From assembly GCA_036504535.1 (NCBI GenBank), contig DASXUY010000021.1, forward strand, positions 62,001 to 126,000: a stretch of 64,000 nucleotides of DNA. Direction: 5' to 3'. This document shows, piece by piece, positions 9,252 to 17,791 of this stretch. Position 1 is the stretch's first letter, and the number at the start of each line of letters is the position of its first letter. Origin of the DNA: JARLGU01 sp036504535 (GTDB lineage Bacteria > Armatimonadota > Armatimonadia > Armatimonadales > Capsulimonadaceae). A model generated the notes under the pieces. It had not been told where the DNA came from. It worked only from the letters and a program-made list of their open reading frames with translations, and ran no database searches. The position numbers were made by a program, and so were the translations under genes.

Positions 9252-10008
9252 CACGATCACGAAACCTACCAGTTGGCACGGTACAGCCATCTCCGTTCGC
9301 GGCGCCAAGCACGTCGCGGACGGACGGCCGTGCCAGGACGCATCAAAATGTATCGTCACTAAGGTCGGCTACACCGTGCTACTAGTTGCGGACGGTGCTG
9401 GAAGCGCTAAGCACAGTCAAATCGGCAGTCGCACAGCCGTTGAATCGGCAAGCAAAGTTTTACTCCAAGGGCTGGCCTCTGGAGCCGTAACCACTCCCGG
9501 TGAGTGGCGCGATTTGCTCGAATCGGGTATGAATGGAGCTCGAAACGCCGTCGAGAAATCGTGCAACGCCGACAGGCCCCTAAAAAGCGTCGCCACGACC
9601 CTTTTGGCAATGGTAATTGCGCCCGAGTTTGCGATCACGCTAAGTGTGGGCGACTGCGCCGGAATCGTTGCAGATGATAGCGGAAACTGGCATCTCCTAT
9701 CTGCGCCTGAAAGCGGCGAATATATCAATCAAACATTCTTCTTAACCGAATCAGACTGGAAATCACATGCACGATTTGACTATTGGGAAGGTAGTGTGGC
9801 AAGTGCCGTTGCCATAAGTGATGGGCTGGAGTTAATTGCAATGAACCGTGGCTTGCCCTTCGAGCCCTTTCTCGGCGCCATGGTCGACAAACTTGCCGTA
9901 CTGCCCGCGCGCAGCCGAAGAGCAGCCTTAAGAGCGTATTTCTCGACTTACATTTCGGGCATCCGTACCGATGATGACATAAGTTTTCTTGCTGCGTGGA
10001 GGTCCTGA
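9241..10008 (+). CDS. PP2C-family Ser/Thr phosphatase of the TerY-P triad
   Basis: A 255-residue PP2C-like protein. Metal-binding motifs are recognisable: GRPCQDA (about residue 29), VADGAGSA (about 50), the SVGDCAG strand (about 138) and AISDGLE (about 194). The start is TTG at 9241, with GGGGGA five bases before it, overlapping the vWA gene by 11 bases. The stop codon at 10006 directly abuts the kinase ATG at 10009. The tight packing implies translational coupling, and the expected role is to reverse the phosphorylation made by the neighbouring kinase. Confidence 0.85.
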   Translation: MQRNTITKPTSWHGTAISVRGAKHVADGRPCQDASKCIVTKVGYTVLLVADGAGSAKHSQIGSRTAVESASKVLLQGLASGAVTTPGEWRDLLESGMNGARNAVEKSCNADRPLKSVATTLLAMVIAPEFAITLSVGDCAGIVADDSGNWHLLSAPESGEYINQTFFLTESDWKSHARFDYWEGSVASAVAISDGLELIAMNRGLPFEPFLGAMVDKLAVLPARSRRAALRAYFSTYISGIRTDDDISFLAAWRS

Positions 10009-11421
10009 ATGCCAACGCTTTACAGCCGCAATAGGGGCGCTTTCTCGCTCGGCAAGAAGGTTGGAGGGGGCGGCGAAGGCGATGTATTCGCGGTTACCGG
10101 ATCTACTGGGCATGTAGCAAAACGCTATCACGCCGGGCAGGCGACTAAGGAACGCCAGACAAAACTTGAAGTGATGGTTGGTAATCCTCCCGACGATCCT
10201 TGTTCACGACTGGGTCACACGTCGATTGCATGGCCATTAGATCTTATCTATTTGGATCCAGCGGTCCACATATTCGATGGATTTGTGATGCCGCGAATTG
10301 ATGGCGCGCGTCCACTGGCAGATGCTTATCATGTTCCCACGCGCAGACGAAGCATGCCTGGCTTTACCTGGCAGTATTTGCTTTGTGCTGGGCGAAACCT
10401 CGCTTCGGCTGTGCAAGCATTGCATGATAAGGGCTACGTCGTCGGCGACATGAACGAATCGAATGTGTTTATCTACCCTACGGGCTTGGTAACACTCATC
10501 GATACTGACTCCTTTCAGGTTCCTGGGCCGACAGGCGTGTTCCGATGTCCGGTTGGGAAGCCAGAGTACCTTCCGCCAGAGCGCCAGGGAAGTAATCTTA
10601 ACAGTGTCAACCGGACTTCGAGCGACGATCATTTCGCGCTAGCTGTCCTGATCTTTCTGCTACTTATGGAAGGGCGCCACCCGTTCGATGGTGTCCCAAC
10701 AGGTGTCCCTGATGAACCTGAAATCGAACAGAGAATCGCAAGAAATTGGTTCAGACAAGCTTACGGTCCACACTGCGGCGCGGTTCTTCCGCCACCAAGT
10801 TGCCCGCCATGGGCAATATTACCGGCTCAGTTGCAGAGTTTGTTCGTTCGCTGCTTCGTGGAGGGTGAGAACCTTCCAGACCGACGTCCCTCTGCCATCG
10901 AATGGACCGAGGGGCTTGACAGAGTCATGGCGTCCCTCCAATCGTGCAGTACAAACAGCTGTCACAGCTACAGCGCTCACCTGAGGTCATGTCCATGGTG
11001 CGAACGATCGGCAACACTCGGCATAGCCGACCCATTCCCAAGCCATAAGTCAGCCGCTACCGTAACGACGCAAACTGTCAAGACTCAGGTAGGTCGAACG
11101 CCGGCGACAACGCCGCCAATGCGAAACCTCGCGACTACTGCCGCTCGGACGCATCACATTACAGCAATCACGTCACGCGTCGCCGCAGCAAACGTCGTGA
11201 CAACGGGCAAATTGCTCACCGTGGGTGCGCCTGTCCAAAAAAGCATTTCGATCGCGTCCGGAAATCACGTGACCGCTGCTTCTAGCGCGGGGGCGGGCTC
11301 GGGAGTGCCTAAAGCTGGGGCGATCTTACCGTCGCACACTTCCGTAGCTGGCCCCTCGATCTCCGCAGCCAAGGGGGTTAGAGCCAGTCAACCTATAAGT
11401 TCCGGAAAGCAGTGTCCCTAA
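10009..11421 (+). CDS. Ser/Thr protein kinase of the TerY-P triad, with C-terminal Cys/His cluster
   Basis: A 470-residue kinase-like protein. The glycine-rich loop is GGGGEGDVF (about residues 19-27), the lysine strand is VAKRYH, the catalytic loop is the variant VVGDMNESNV (HRD replaced by GDM) and the metal site is LIDTDSF (DTD in place of DFG). GKPEYLPPE resembles the activation-segment APE region. After the kinase fold there is a CSTNSCHSY...CPWCERS cluster (about 312-334) that could bind zinc, as TerY-P kinases commonly do. The last ~130 residues are Thr/Ala/Ser-rich and probably disordered. GGAGG lies six bases ahead of the ATG. Variant catalytic motifs of this type are normal for the family, so activity is likely but not proven. 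Confidence 0.85.
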   Translation: MPTLYSRNRGAFSLGKKVGGGGEGDVFAVTGSTGHVAKRYHAGQATKERQTKLEVMVGNPPDDPCSRLGHTSIAWPLDLIYLDPAVHIFDGFVMPRIDGARPLADAYHVPTRRRSMPGFTWQYLLCAGRNLASAVQALHDKGYVVGDMNESNVFIYPTGLVTLIDTDSFQVPGPTGVFRCPVGKPEYLPPERQGSNLNSVNRTSSDDHFALAVLIFLLLMEGRHPFDGVPTGVPDEPEIEQRIARNWFRQAYGPHCGAVLPPPSCPPWAILPAQLQSLFVRCFVEGENLPDRRPSAIEWTEGLDRVMASLQSCSTNSCHSYSAHLRSCPWCERSATLGIADPFPSHKSAATVTTQTVKTQVGRTPATTPPMRNLATTAARTHHITAITSRVAAANVVTTGKLLTVGAPVQKSISIASGNHVTAASSAGAGSGVPKAGAILPSHTSVAGPSISAAKGVRASQPISSGKQCP

Positions 11422-11707
11422 CCTCTTAATAGCTTAACTAGACATTTCGCCGCTAGTCGATGATCGCACAGTACGCAGTAATTCATGGTAGGATGTGCCT
11501 TCGTCGAGCGGCGAGGCCGTGAGGTACAATTTGACCGTCATCACATAAACCGGAGTCGGCACCCATTAGCAATCACTTAACTTGACCAAGAAAGTTTCCG
11601 GACATAACAATGGCAGGCACGTAATAGTACCTAAAACAGGTTGCCCGACAAAGAGTTTCACGATATGGCCCCGTAACGGCTCGTGCAGAAAGTAATGTAC
11701 GTGGACT

Positions 11708-12577
11708 ATGCAGGTACTGCTTAACGGTTCGATAGATGGATTGGCAATTGCGACGCTCGCTCTAGCGTGGAATGTTGTGTATTTACCCACTCGCGTTTTT
11801 CACATTGCAGTGGCAGGCATTTACACACTGGCCCCGTACCTCCTTTGGACTTGCCTGCACAATCATATTGCATTGCCCATAGCTGTGGTCCTAGCTTGTA
11901 GTACTGGGGGCATTCTGTCACTCGCATGTGAGGCCGCCAATCATTGGCGACTGGAACGGCGTGGAGCTGAGGCATCGGCTCACCTAGTGGCGTCTTTAGG
12001 GCTGTACATTGTATTGTCAGGCATTACTGCCCTGTCGTGGGGAACGGAAACGAGAGTGCTCCGACCTGAGGTAGATCGAGTAATACACATACAATCAATG
12101 GTTCTAACGCAAGGTCAGATAACTTCTATTACTGTATCGCTTGCAGTCATAAGTGTATTTGTCACTTGGTTGAAATTCAGCAACAACGGTTTGCGATTTC
12201 GCGCGCTCGCTGAAAATCCAGTGGAGTTTGCACTGCGTGGGTTCAATGTGCGAGGTATGCGGCTACTCGCCTTCGCCCTATCCGGTACAATCACAGCCGT
12301 ATGTGGGTTGGTGGGAGCAAACTACAACGGTTTCGATCTGAATGGCGGGTTGAGCATTTTGTTGTTGGCCGTAGTTGCCAGTACAATTGGTGGTCGCCTG
12401 TCATTCTCAGGTGCCGCATGGGGTGGACTTCTGTTGGGGATAGTCCGTGCCGGAACCGTCTGGTTCCTAGGTGCCCGCTGGCAGGAGGCGGTAACCTTCA
12501 CGCTCCTAATGGTATTTTTGCTGTTCATGCCAAATGGACTTCTTGGTCGCGACAAGCGTTTGGAGGCCGCCCCATGA
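11708..12577 (+). CDS. livH: Branched-chain amino acid-type ABC transporter permease (LivH family)
   Basis: A 289-residue polytopic membrane protein starting LLNGSIDGLAIATLALAWN, the usual first helix of LivH permeases. The later AENPVEFALRGFNVRGMRLLAFALS segment is the cytoplasmic coupling region of the family. Its stop overlaps the start of the LivM-like gene (ATGA). A 286-base gap separates it from the TerY-P kinase, so it probably starts a new transcript, though I cannot point to a promoter. No clear ribosome binding site precedes the ATG. Typical LivH imports amino acids or amides; the ligand here is unknown, and the location inside a defence-type island is unusual. Confidence 0.8.
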   Translation: MQVLLNGSIDGLAIATLALAWNVVYLPTRVFHIAVAGIYTLAPYLLWTCLHNHIALPIAVVLACSTGGILSLACEAANHWRLERRGAEASAHLVASLGLYIVLSGITALSWGTETRVLRPEVDRVIHIQSMVLTQGQITSITVSLAVISVFVTWLKFSNNGLRFRALAENPVEFALRGFNVRGMRLLAFALSGTITAVCGLVGANYNGFDLNGGLSILLLAVVASTIGGRLSFSGAAWGGLLLGIVRAGTVWFLGARWQEAVTFTLLMVFLLFMPNGLLGRDKRLEAAP

Positions 12578-13473
12578 ACTACGAACTACACCTACTGGTT
12601 TACTTTGCAATCTATGTAATCGTCGCCTTGAGCCTTAACATCGTAGTTGGGTACTGCGGGTTAATTACGCTATCACACGCAAGCTACTTTGCCATCGGTG
12701 CGTACGCCTGCTCACTCGCAATGCTAAAGCTGCATTGGGCCTTCTTTCCCGCGACCTTACTCGGCGTCTCGATCTCGGCAGTTCTAAGTTTAGCGCTTTC
12801 GATTCCATCCTGGCGTTTCAAGGGTGACCAGTTCGTCTTAGTCTCACTGGTCGTTCAGGTCGTTATCTTGAGTCTCCTAAATAATTGGACCAATCCACGC
12901 TTTGAATTCGGCACGTTGCAGAACCTAACCAATGGTTCGTTTGGGATTGTTGGAATCCCAAGGCCTTCGTTGTTCGGCACTACGCTAGATACTATTCCCA
13001 GTATGGCAATCCTCGCAGTGACCTTGATGCTGGGCTGTGGCCTCTTGGCCTTTCTACTAAAAGCTTCACCATGGGGACGGTTGCTCAAGTGCATTCGTGA
13101 CGATGAACTCGCAGCGCGTGGTCTGGGGAAGAATGTAAGAATGGCTAAGGTCCAGGCTCTGGCAATTGCTTGTGGAATGGCTGCCGTGGCAGGTGCTTTA
13201 TACGCCACGTACGTTGGGTATATCGATCCAAGTGCTGCTGGGATCGACCAGTCGATCCTCATGCTTTGCTACGTTATCGTGGGTGGTGTCGGCAATTTCA
13301 GGGGGCCGATCGTTGGTGTATTCGTGTTGTTAGCGATCCCCGAAGCTCTCCGCTTTGCTCACGTGCCTGACGCTTCTGCCGCAAATCTGCAATTGATTGC
13401 TTATGGCGCGCTACTCATCACTCTGATGCACGTGCGTCCCCAAGGACTCGCTGGTGAATATCGTATCAGGTGA
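12574..13473 (+). CDS. livM: Branched-chain amino acid-type ABC transporter permease (LivM family)
   Basis: A 299-residue permease. The start at 12574 overlaps the LivH stop in an ATGA, and the protein begins with several hydrophobic helices. NIVVGYCGLITLSHASYFAI matches the LivM signature (NL-x-G-Y-x-G-x-x-S-x-GH in most members). The cytoplasmic IRDDELAARGLGKNV loop is the standard coupling helix that contacts the ATPase, and GGVGNFRGPIVG near the end is also conserved. An upstream in-frame codon at 12301 lies inside livH and is rejected. It should form the translocation pore with the LivH-like protein. Confidence 0.85.
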   Translation: MNYELHLLVYFAIYVIVALSLNIVVGYCGLITLSHASYFAIGAYACSLAMLKLHWAFFPATLLGVSISAVLSLALSIPSWRFKGDQFVLVSLVVQVVILSLLNNWTNPRFEFGTLQNLTNGSFGIVGIPRPSLFGTTLDTIPSMAILAVTLMLGCGLLAFLLKASPWGRLLKCIRDDELAARGLGKNVRMAKVQALAIACGMAAVAGALYATYVGYIDPSAAGIDQSILMLCYVIVGGVGNFRGPIVGVFVLLAIPEALRFAHVPDASAANLQLIAYGALLITLMHVRPQGLAGEYRIR

Positions 13474-13592
13474 CGTGAGTGACAGTGTGTATGACAAAGA
13501 GCGTTTTGACATCCTGCGTTGATCGCTATACCCTATCATGATTACACAGCGACACTGCTTTATTAAACTAAGGCACCAGATCGGTTTGTTAG

Positions 13593-15140
13593 ATGATTGA
13601 CATTTCTGTAGCGTCGTCGACAATTCAGAGAACACCAGTGCTTAGCGTTTCTGGCATTACCAAGGCATTTCAGGGCCAGGTGGTGCTTAATAGCGTGGAC
13701 GTCGAACTACAACGCGGTGAAATAGCACTGATCCGTGGAGACAATGGATCTGGCAAGACAACACTACTGAACATACTCACGGGCAATCTGGAACCGGACG
13801 CTGGAACGATCAGGCTGTCGATCAATGGCAAACCAAAGGTGTTTACATTTCCTCAGCGATGGCATCGGCGCCTTCGCACGCATAATCGCTTTACGCCTGA
13901 GGTGGTGGTGCGCGAGGGGCTTGTCCGGTCGTGGCAAGACACAAGGTTGTTCGGAACACAGTCCTTGAGCAGCAACATTGCCGTTGCCTCCCCAAATCAA
14001 ATCGGTGAAAATCCGTTGGCTGCAGCTTTTTGCCCGACTGCGGTACGGAAACAGGAGTTCGACCTCCAGTCGGCGGCTCAAGGCAACCTCGACGATCTGG
14101 GCCTTCCTGGTCGAGGCGCGTCGACCGCGACCCATATTTCACTTGGACAAAGTAAGCGGGTCGCAATCGCACGGGCAATGCGAGCTGGTGCCAGAGTTTT
14201 GCTTCTTGACGAACCTCTCGCTGGCCTTGATCAAGACGGTATTAGTATCGTACTTGAGATGCTGCGATCACTGGCACGCGACAGTGGAATGACCCTCGTC
14301 ATTGTTGAACACGCCCTGAATATTCCTTTGATCCTGAACTTTGCTACAACGGTCTGGACACTAACCGACGGTCGATTGCGCGTTGAAGAGCCCAAGTCGG
14401 TTCAGCGCGATCTCGAACGTCAAAATACAGATGGGGTGCCGTCGTGGTTGGATCGATCAGTTGCCGCAGGTAGTGAGGTTATTGAGAAAAGGCTGCTTGG
14501 CGGTTGCCTGTTAACACACATATTGCCGCCTAAAGTGGCACCTGGCCAACCTGTTCTTGAAGTTGAAGACCTTGTAGTGCGTCGTGGTGGCAGGCTCGTA
14601 CTTGGGCAACCAGCTAGTGGCGACTCGGTGCATGGTATTTCTCTGACCATACGACAAGGGGAGATCTGTATTCTTCAAGCTCCAAATGGATGGGGAAAAA
14701 CCACATTGCTTGAAGCCATTGCTGGACTTGTACCCGGGAGTGGGCAAATACGGTTCCTTGGCCAGGAGTTGAAGAACGGATCAGCAGCTTGGGACCGGCG
14801 CAAGAAAGGAATTTCATTGCTTCAGGCGCGCAGGCACACCTTCCCGGGCCTAACAGTGCGAGAGTCGTTTCGACTGTTAAATGTGCAAAATGTTCCGCCG
14901 GGCCTGGAGACCTTGCTTGACCGCAACGCTTCCGAGCTAAGTGGTGGCGAAAAGCAAAAAGTTGCCGTGGCCTGCGCACTGAGTAATTCACCACGGTTGG
15001 TGCTGCTAGATGAACCACACTTGGCCCTCGACGCGGCTGCATTGAATAATCTGGCACACGACATTCAGCGCCATATAGGTCAATCAGCTGTCCTCATCGC
15101 CGTTCCCGGCCATTCGAGCTTTTCGGATAGTTTCAACTGA
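13593..15140 (+). CDS. Fused LivG-LivF ABC ATPase
   Basis: A 515-residue protein carrying two complete ABC ATPase domains. Domain 1 has Walker A GDNGSGKTT (about residue 50), a degenerate signature ISLGQSKR (about 182, lacking the usual SGGQ) and Walker B VLLLDEPLAGLD (about 203). Domain 2 has Walker A APNGWGKTT (about 365), an intact signature LSGGEKQK (about 448) and VLLLDEPHLALD (about 470). Liv transporters normally use separate LivG and LivF subunits, so the fusion is unusual. The asymmetric signatures suggest one consensus and one degenerate site. It sits 119 bases after livM and 30 bases before the binding-protein gene. Confidence 0.85.
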   Translation: MIDISVASSTIQRTPVLSVSGITKAFQGQVVLNSVDVELQRGEIALIRGDNGSGKTTLLNILTGNLEPDAGTIRLSINGKPKVFTFPQRWHRRLRTHNRFTPEVVVREGLVRSWQDTRLFGTQSLSSNIAVASPNQIGENPLAAAFCPTAVRKQEFDLQSAAQGNLDDLGLPGRGASTATHISLGQSKRVAIARAMRAGARVLLLDEPLAGLDQDGISIVLEMLRSLARDSGMTLVIVEHALNIPLILNFATTVWTLTDGRLRVEEPKSVQRDLERQNTDGVPSWLDRSVAAGSEVIEKRLLGGCLLTHILPPKVAPGQPVLEVEDLVVRRGGRLVLGQPASGDSVHGISLTIRQGEICILQAPNGWGKTTLLEAIAGLVPGSGQIRFLGQELKNGSAAWDRRKKGISLLQARRHTFPGLTVRESFRLLNVQNVPPGLETLLDRNASELSGGEKQKVAVACALSNSPRLVLLDEPHLALDAAALNNLAHDIQRHIGQSAVLIAVPGHSSFSDSFN

Positions 15141-15170
15141 GTAGACTCGTTCAACAAAAGGTAAACCATA

Positions 15171-16313
15171 ATGAACAATATAACAAAATCATTTGTTCGA
15201 AGCTGTGTGATCTTGCTAGCCGGCACTATTGTCCTCGCTGGATGCCAGGCTCTCCACACAGACTCAACAAACACCGGTACTCAAAAGGTCGCAGCAATCC
15301 TTCCTTTGACGGGTAGCCTTTCATTCTTAGGGGTTCCTGGCAAAAACGCACTGCTAATGGCTAGCGAAAAGATCAAGAGTCTGGGAAAGACGAAGATTGA
15401 CGTTCAACTGTATGACAGCAAAGCAGATCCAAAGGAAGCTGTCACGGTTGCACAGAAGGCGACCGAAATAGACGGTGCAAACTTCCTCATCACAACTCTC
15501 ACTGGCCCGTCATTGGCAATCAAACCCGTGGCTCAACAGAAGAAGGCGTTACAGGAGGTAGTAGCAATTTACCCTGAAGTCGCTAAGGATAGCAATTTCG
15601 CGCTCCAAGCGTGCTACAGCGCCGACCAAGAAGCCGCAACGATTGTCCATCGAGTGATATCTGGAAATATCAAGCAAATATTTGTTATGTATTCCCTCGA
15701 CCAAGTTTCTGACCTTGAGGTAAGGAAGTATATTCGACCGCAGCTGGAACAAGCGCACGTCAGAGTAGAGGAGCAGACATTCCAGGTCGGAAACAAGGAC
15801 TTTAGGTCCCAGGTGTTGCGCCTAAAGCAATCGGGCATTCGTAACGTAATACTGCTCGGGTATGGTTCGGACTTTCCGGCCGCTCTCAAGGAAATGGCAG
15901 ACCAAGGGATACTTGATAATATTCACATCCTTGGTGGTATTGGCTATCTGGAGCTTCCCGACTATGTTTCATACAACTTAGTTAAGAACGCCGTATTCAC
16001 ATCGCCAGAGTTCAATGTCAACCCAACAGGCAGTCAACTTCGCAAGGATTTTGTTGACGCGTACAAGAAGCGGTTCAGCGCAAACGTTGTACCCTACGAC
16101 GCCGCTTACACATACGATGCTCTAATGCTGCTCGCGGATGCGCTTGACAACAGCAAAGACAAAAGTCCTACAGGTGTACGGGAATACATTTTGAGTAAGG
16201 GTAGCTTTGATGGTGTAACTGGCCATTGGGCATTCACTAAAGAAGGAAATCTGATATCACCGATGGCTATCGCGTCGTTTGACCCGAAAATGAACATCGT
16301 AGCTGCGAAGTAA
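15171..16313 (+). CDS. Liv-type extracytoplasmic substrate-binding lipoprotein
   Basis: A 380-residue protein with a lipoprotein signal peptide (hydrophobic VILLAGTIVLAGC, lipidated Cys about 24) and a periplasmic-binding type I fold: VAAILPLTGSLSFLG at the mature N-terminus and later YDAAYTYDALMLLADAL, both typical of LivJ/LivK and AmiC-like receptors. AAAGG precedes the ATG at normal spacing. It completes a full Liv-type importer with the two permeases and the fused ATPase. The natural ligand cannot be read from sequence. Receptors of this fold often bind amino acids, amides or urea, and sometimes serve sensing rather than nutrition. Confidence 0.85.
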   Translation: MNNITKSFVRSCVILLAGTIVLAGCQALHTDSTNTGTQKVAAILPLTGSLSFLGVPGKNALLMASEKIKSLGKTKIDVQLYDSKADPKEAVTVAQKATEIDGANFLITTLTGPSLAIKPVAQQKKALQEVVAIYPEVAKDSNFALQACYSADQEAATIVHRVISGNIKQIFVMYSLDQVSDLEVRKYIRPQLEQAHVRVEEQTFQVGNKDFRSQVLRLKQSGIRNVILLGYGSDFPAALKEMADQGILDNIHILGGIGYLELPDYVSYNLVKNAVFTSPEFNVNPTGSQLRKDFVDAYKKRFSANVVPYDAAYTYDALMLLADALDNSKDKSPTGVREYILSKGSFDGVTGHWAFTKEGNLISPMAIASFDPKMNIVAAK

Positions 16314-16325
16314 GGGCAAACTTTC

Positions 16326-17048
16326 ATGAACGTACTAAGTCTGATCACGTCCCATGACGTATCGGCCCGCTACTATAGAGCAATTATTGAGGCAGAAAAC
16401 GTGCTAAGAGGCAACTTTGACCGGCTCCCAGAACCCATCCGTTCGGCCCTGGCCGAACTGGAGCAACTCGATAATGATTGGGAGCTCAATGATATTCCGG
16501 TCGACGAGCACCATTACGGACGAATACCCGGAGAAACGTCGATCCGATTGTGGTCCGTCCCGCGTTCTACAGGCGAACTATTATCGTTTTTAGTCATGCT
16601 ATCTGGAGCTCGTACGATTTTAGAGGTTGGAACTTCGGCTGGATACAGCACCCTTTGGCTCGCTGCTGGCGCTCAAGTAACGGGCGGCCATGTCTATACT
16701 TACGACGTATTCAAACAAAAGATTCAGCTAGCGAACCACTATGTCGAACGAGCCGGCGTCGAAGACACCGTCACAATTACTGAAGCCGACGGTATTGACG
16801 CAATTACACATTGGGATGCGGCCAATCCAATAGATTTCGCTTTTCTGGATGCCCATAAGGAAGATTATTGTCGCACACTCCAGCAACTGTTGCCAAAAAT
16901 GCGAAAACTTGGCCTCATTATCGTGGACAATGCGGGAAACTACCGGCACTTAATGGCCGACTTCATTCAGCGAATTGAAGCTGGCGAAGATGTAGTAAAC
17001 CATTACTTAGATGTGGATGGCGGGCTTATGTTGCTTGTCAAGTTGTAA
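16326..17048 (+). CDS. SAM-dependent O-methyltransferase (CCoAMT/catechol family), copy 1
   Basis: A 240-residue class I methyltransferase. Motif I is TILEVGTSAGYSTLW (about residue 98), the acidic motif II strand is YTYDVF, FAFLDAHK gives the metal-site Asp of the caffeoyl-CoA/catechol O-methyltransferase family, and IIVDNAGNYRH supplies the second metal ligand motif (DN). Length is normal. It starts 12 bases after the binding-protein gene and is likely part of the same transcript. A closely similar paralogue lies at 29060, beyond the IS element, sharing the GxxxGxSTLWLALGA-like motif I and DNxGNY motif. The substrate is unknown. A small molecule processed or sensed by the adjoining system is possible. 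Confidence 0.8.
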   Translation: MNVLSLITSHDVSARYYRAIIEAENVLRGNFDRLPEPIRSALAELEQLDNDWELNDIPVDEHHYGRIPGETSIRLWSVPRSTGELLSFLVMLSGARTILEVGTSAGYSTLWLAAGAQVTGGHVYTYDVFKQKIQLANHYVERAGVEDTVTITEADGIDAITHWDAANPIDFAFLDAHKEDYCRTLQQLLPKMRKLGLIIVDNAGNYRHLMADFIQRIEAGEDVVNHYLDVDGGLMLLVKL

Positions 17049-17091
17049 CTTCAGTCCTAACCAGTTCAATAATCTTATTGGGAGGCATATT

Positions 17092-17790
17092 ATGAGTGAC
17101 AAACCCCGTGAATGGATCAGAATGACTGATCCAGTTGCCTATTATCTAGCGGACCATTTAATGGCTGACCTGCGACGTGGTGAGCAACTACCAGCCAATC
17201 TTATCGAATCGCTTCATTATCCACTATACGACCTACTTCGTTTACGTGCAGTAACGAAAGACTGGCCGCTCATTCAAGATATGTGCTACAGCCGATCGGA
17301 GCCGATGCAGCGTCTCGGGCTTAATTTGTCGCGCAACCTCCAAAAGAGCCTCCCAGAAGTACGGCAATTCCTTGAAAACATGTGGTACCGGAACGTTTTA
17401 GCACCAAATGTTAGAAATCAAATCGCACTTCAGTTTTCGTTGCTGGACTATTCCGATCAACCAGATTTTCCGAACGATCTGCGTGATCGCCTCTACCGGT
17501 TCACATTGGACAACTGGGGCCCCTGGCTTACGGCCGTAGGAGACTGGTGTGGTGGTCCCTATGAAATATTGAAGGCTTGCGAAGAGCGGATAGCGCTGGT
17601 GAAATCGGGCGGCTTTCCCACTAATAAGCGCTGGGCATACATCTGTTGTGCTGCAGCGGCGGCCGACCCTGACGAAGCTACTGCCTTTGTTGGAGGTTTC
17701 ACCGACGATGGTGATGCGTTTACCCGTAGTGTTGCGACTGATGTAATTCAACTAATCAACCACAAACGATACTCCCAACCAAACTATTGA
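17092..17790 (+). CDS. Uncharacterised helical protein (HEAT-like)
   Basis: A 232-residue protein that I do not recognise. It is predicted-looking all-helical, with repeated Leu/Arg-rich helices (for example LYDLLRLRAVTKDW, QRLGLNLSRNL) spaced about 35-40 residues apart, which suggests a HEAT- or TPR-like solenoid. The start at 17092 is fixed by GGGAGG five bases upstream, which rules out an earlier in-frame codon inside the methyltransferase gene. It ends one base before the next gene, so the two are probably translationally coupled. A scaffold role linking the transporter/methyltransferase genes to the kinase would be inference only. Confidence 0.6.
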   Translation: MSDKPREWIRMTDPVAYYLADHLMADLRRGEQLPANLIESLHYPLYDLLRLRAVTKDWPLIQDMCYSRSEPMQRLGLNLSRNLQKSLPEVRQFLENMWYRNVLAPNVRNQIALQFSLLDYSDQPDFPNDLRDRLYRFTLDNWGPWLTAVGDWCGGPYEILKACEERIALVKSGGFPTNKRWAYICCAAAAADPDEATAFVGGFTDDGDAFTRSVATDVIQLINHKRYSQPNY

Positions 17791-17791
17791 T

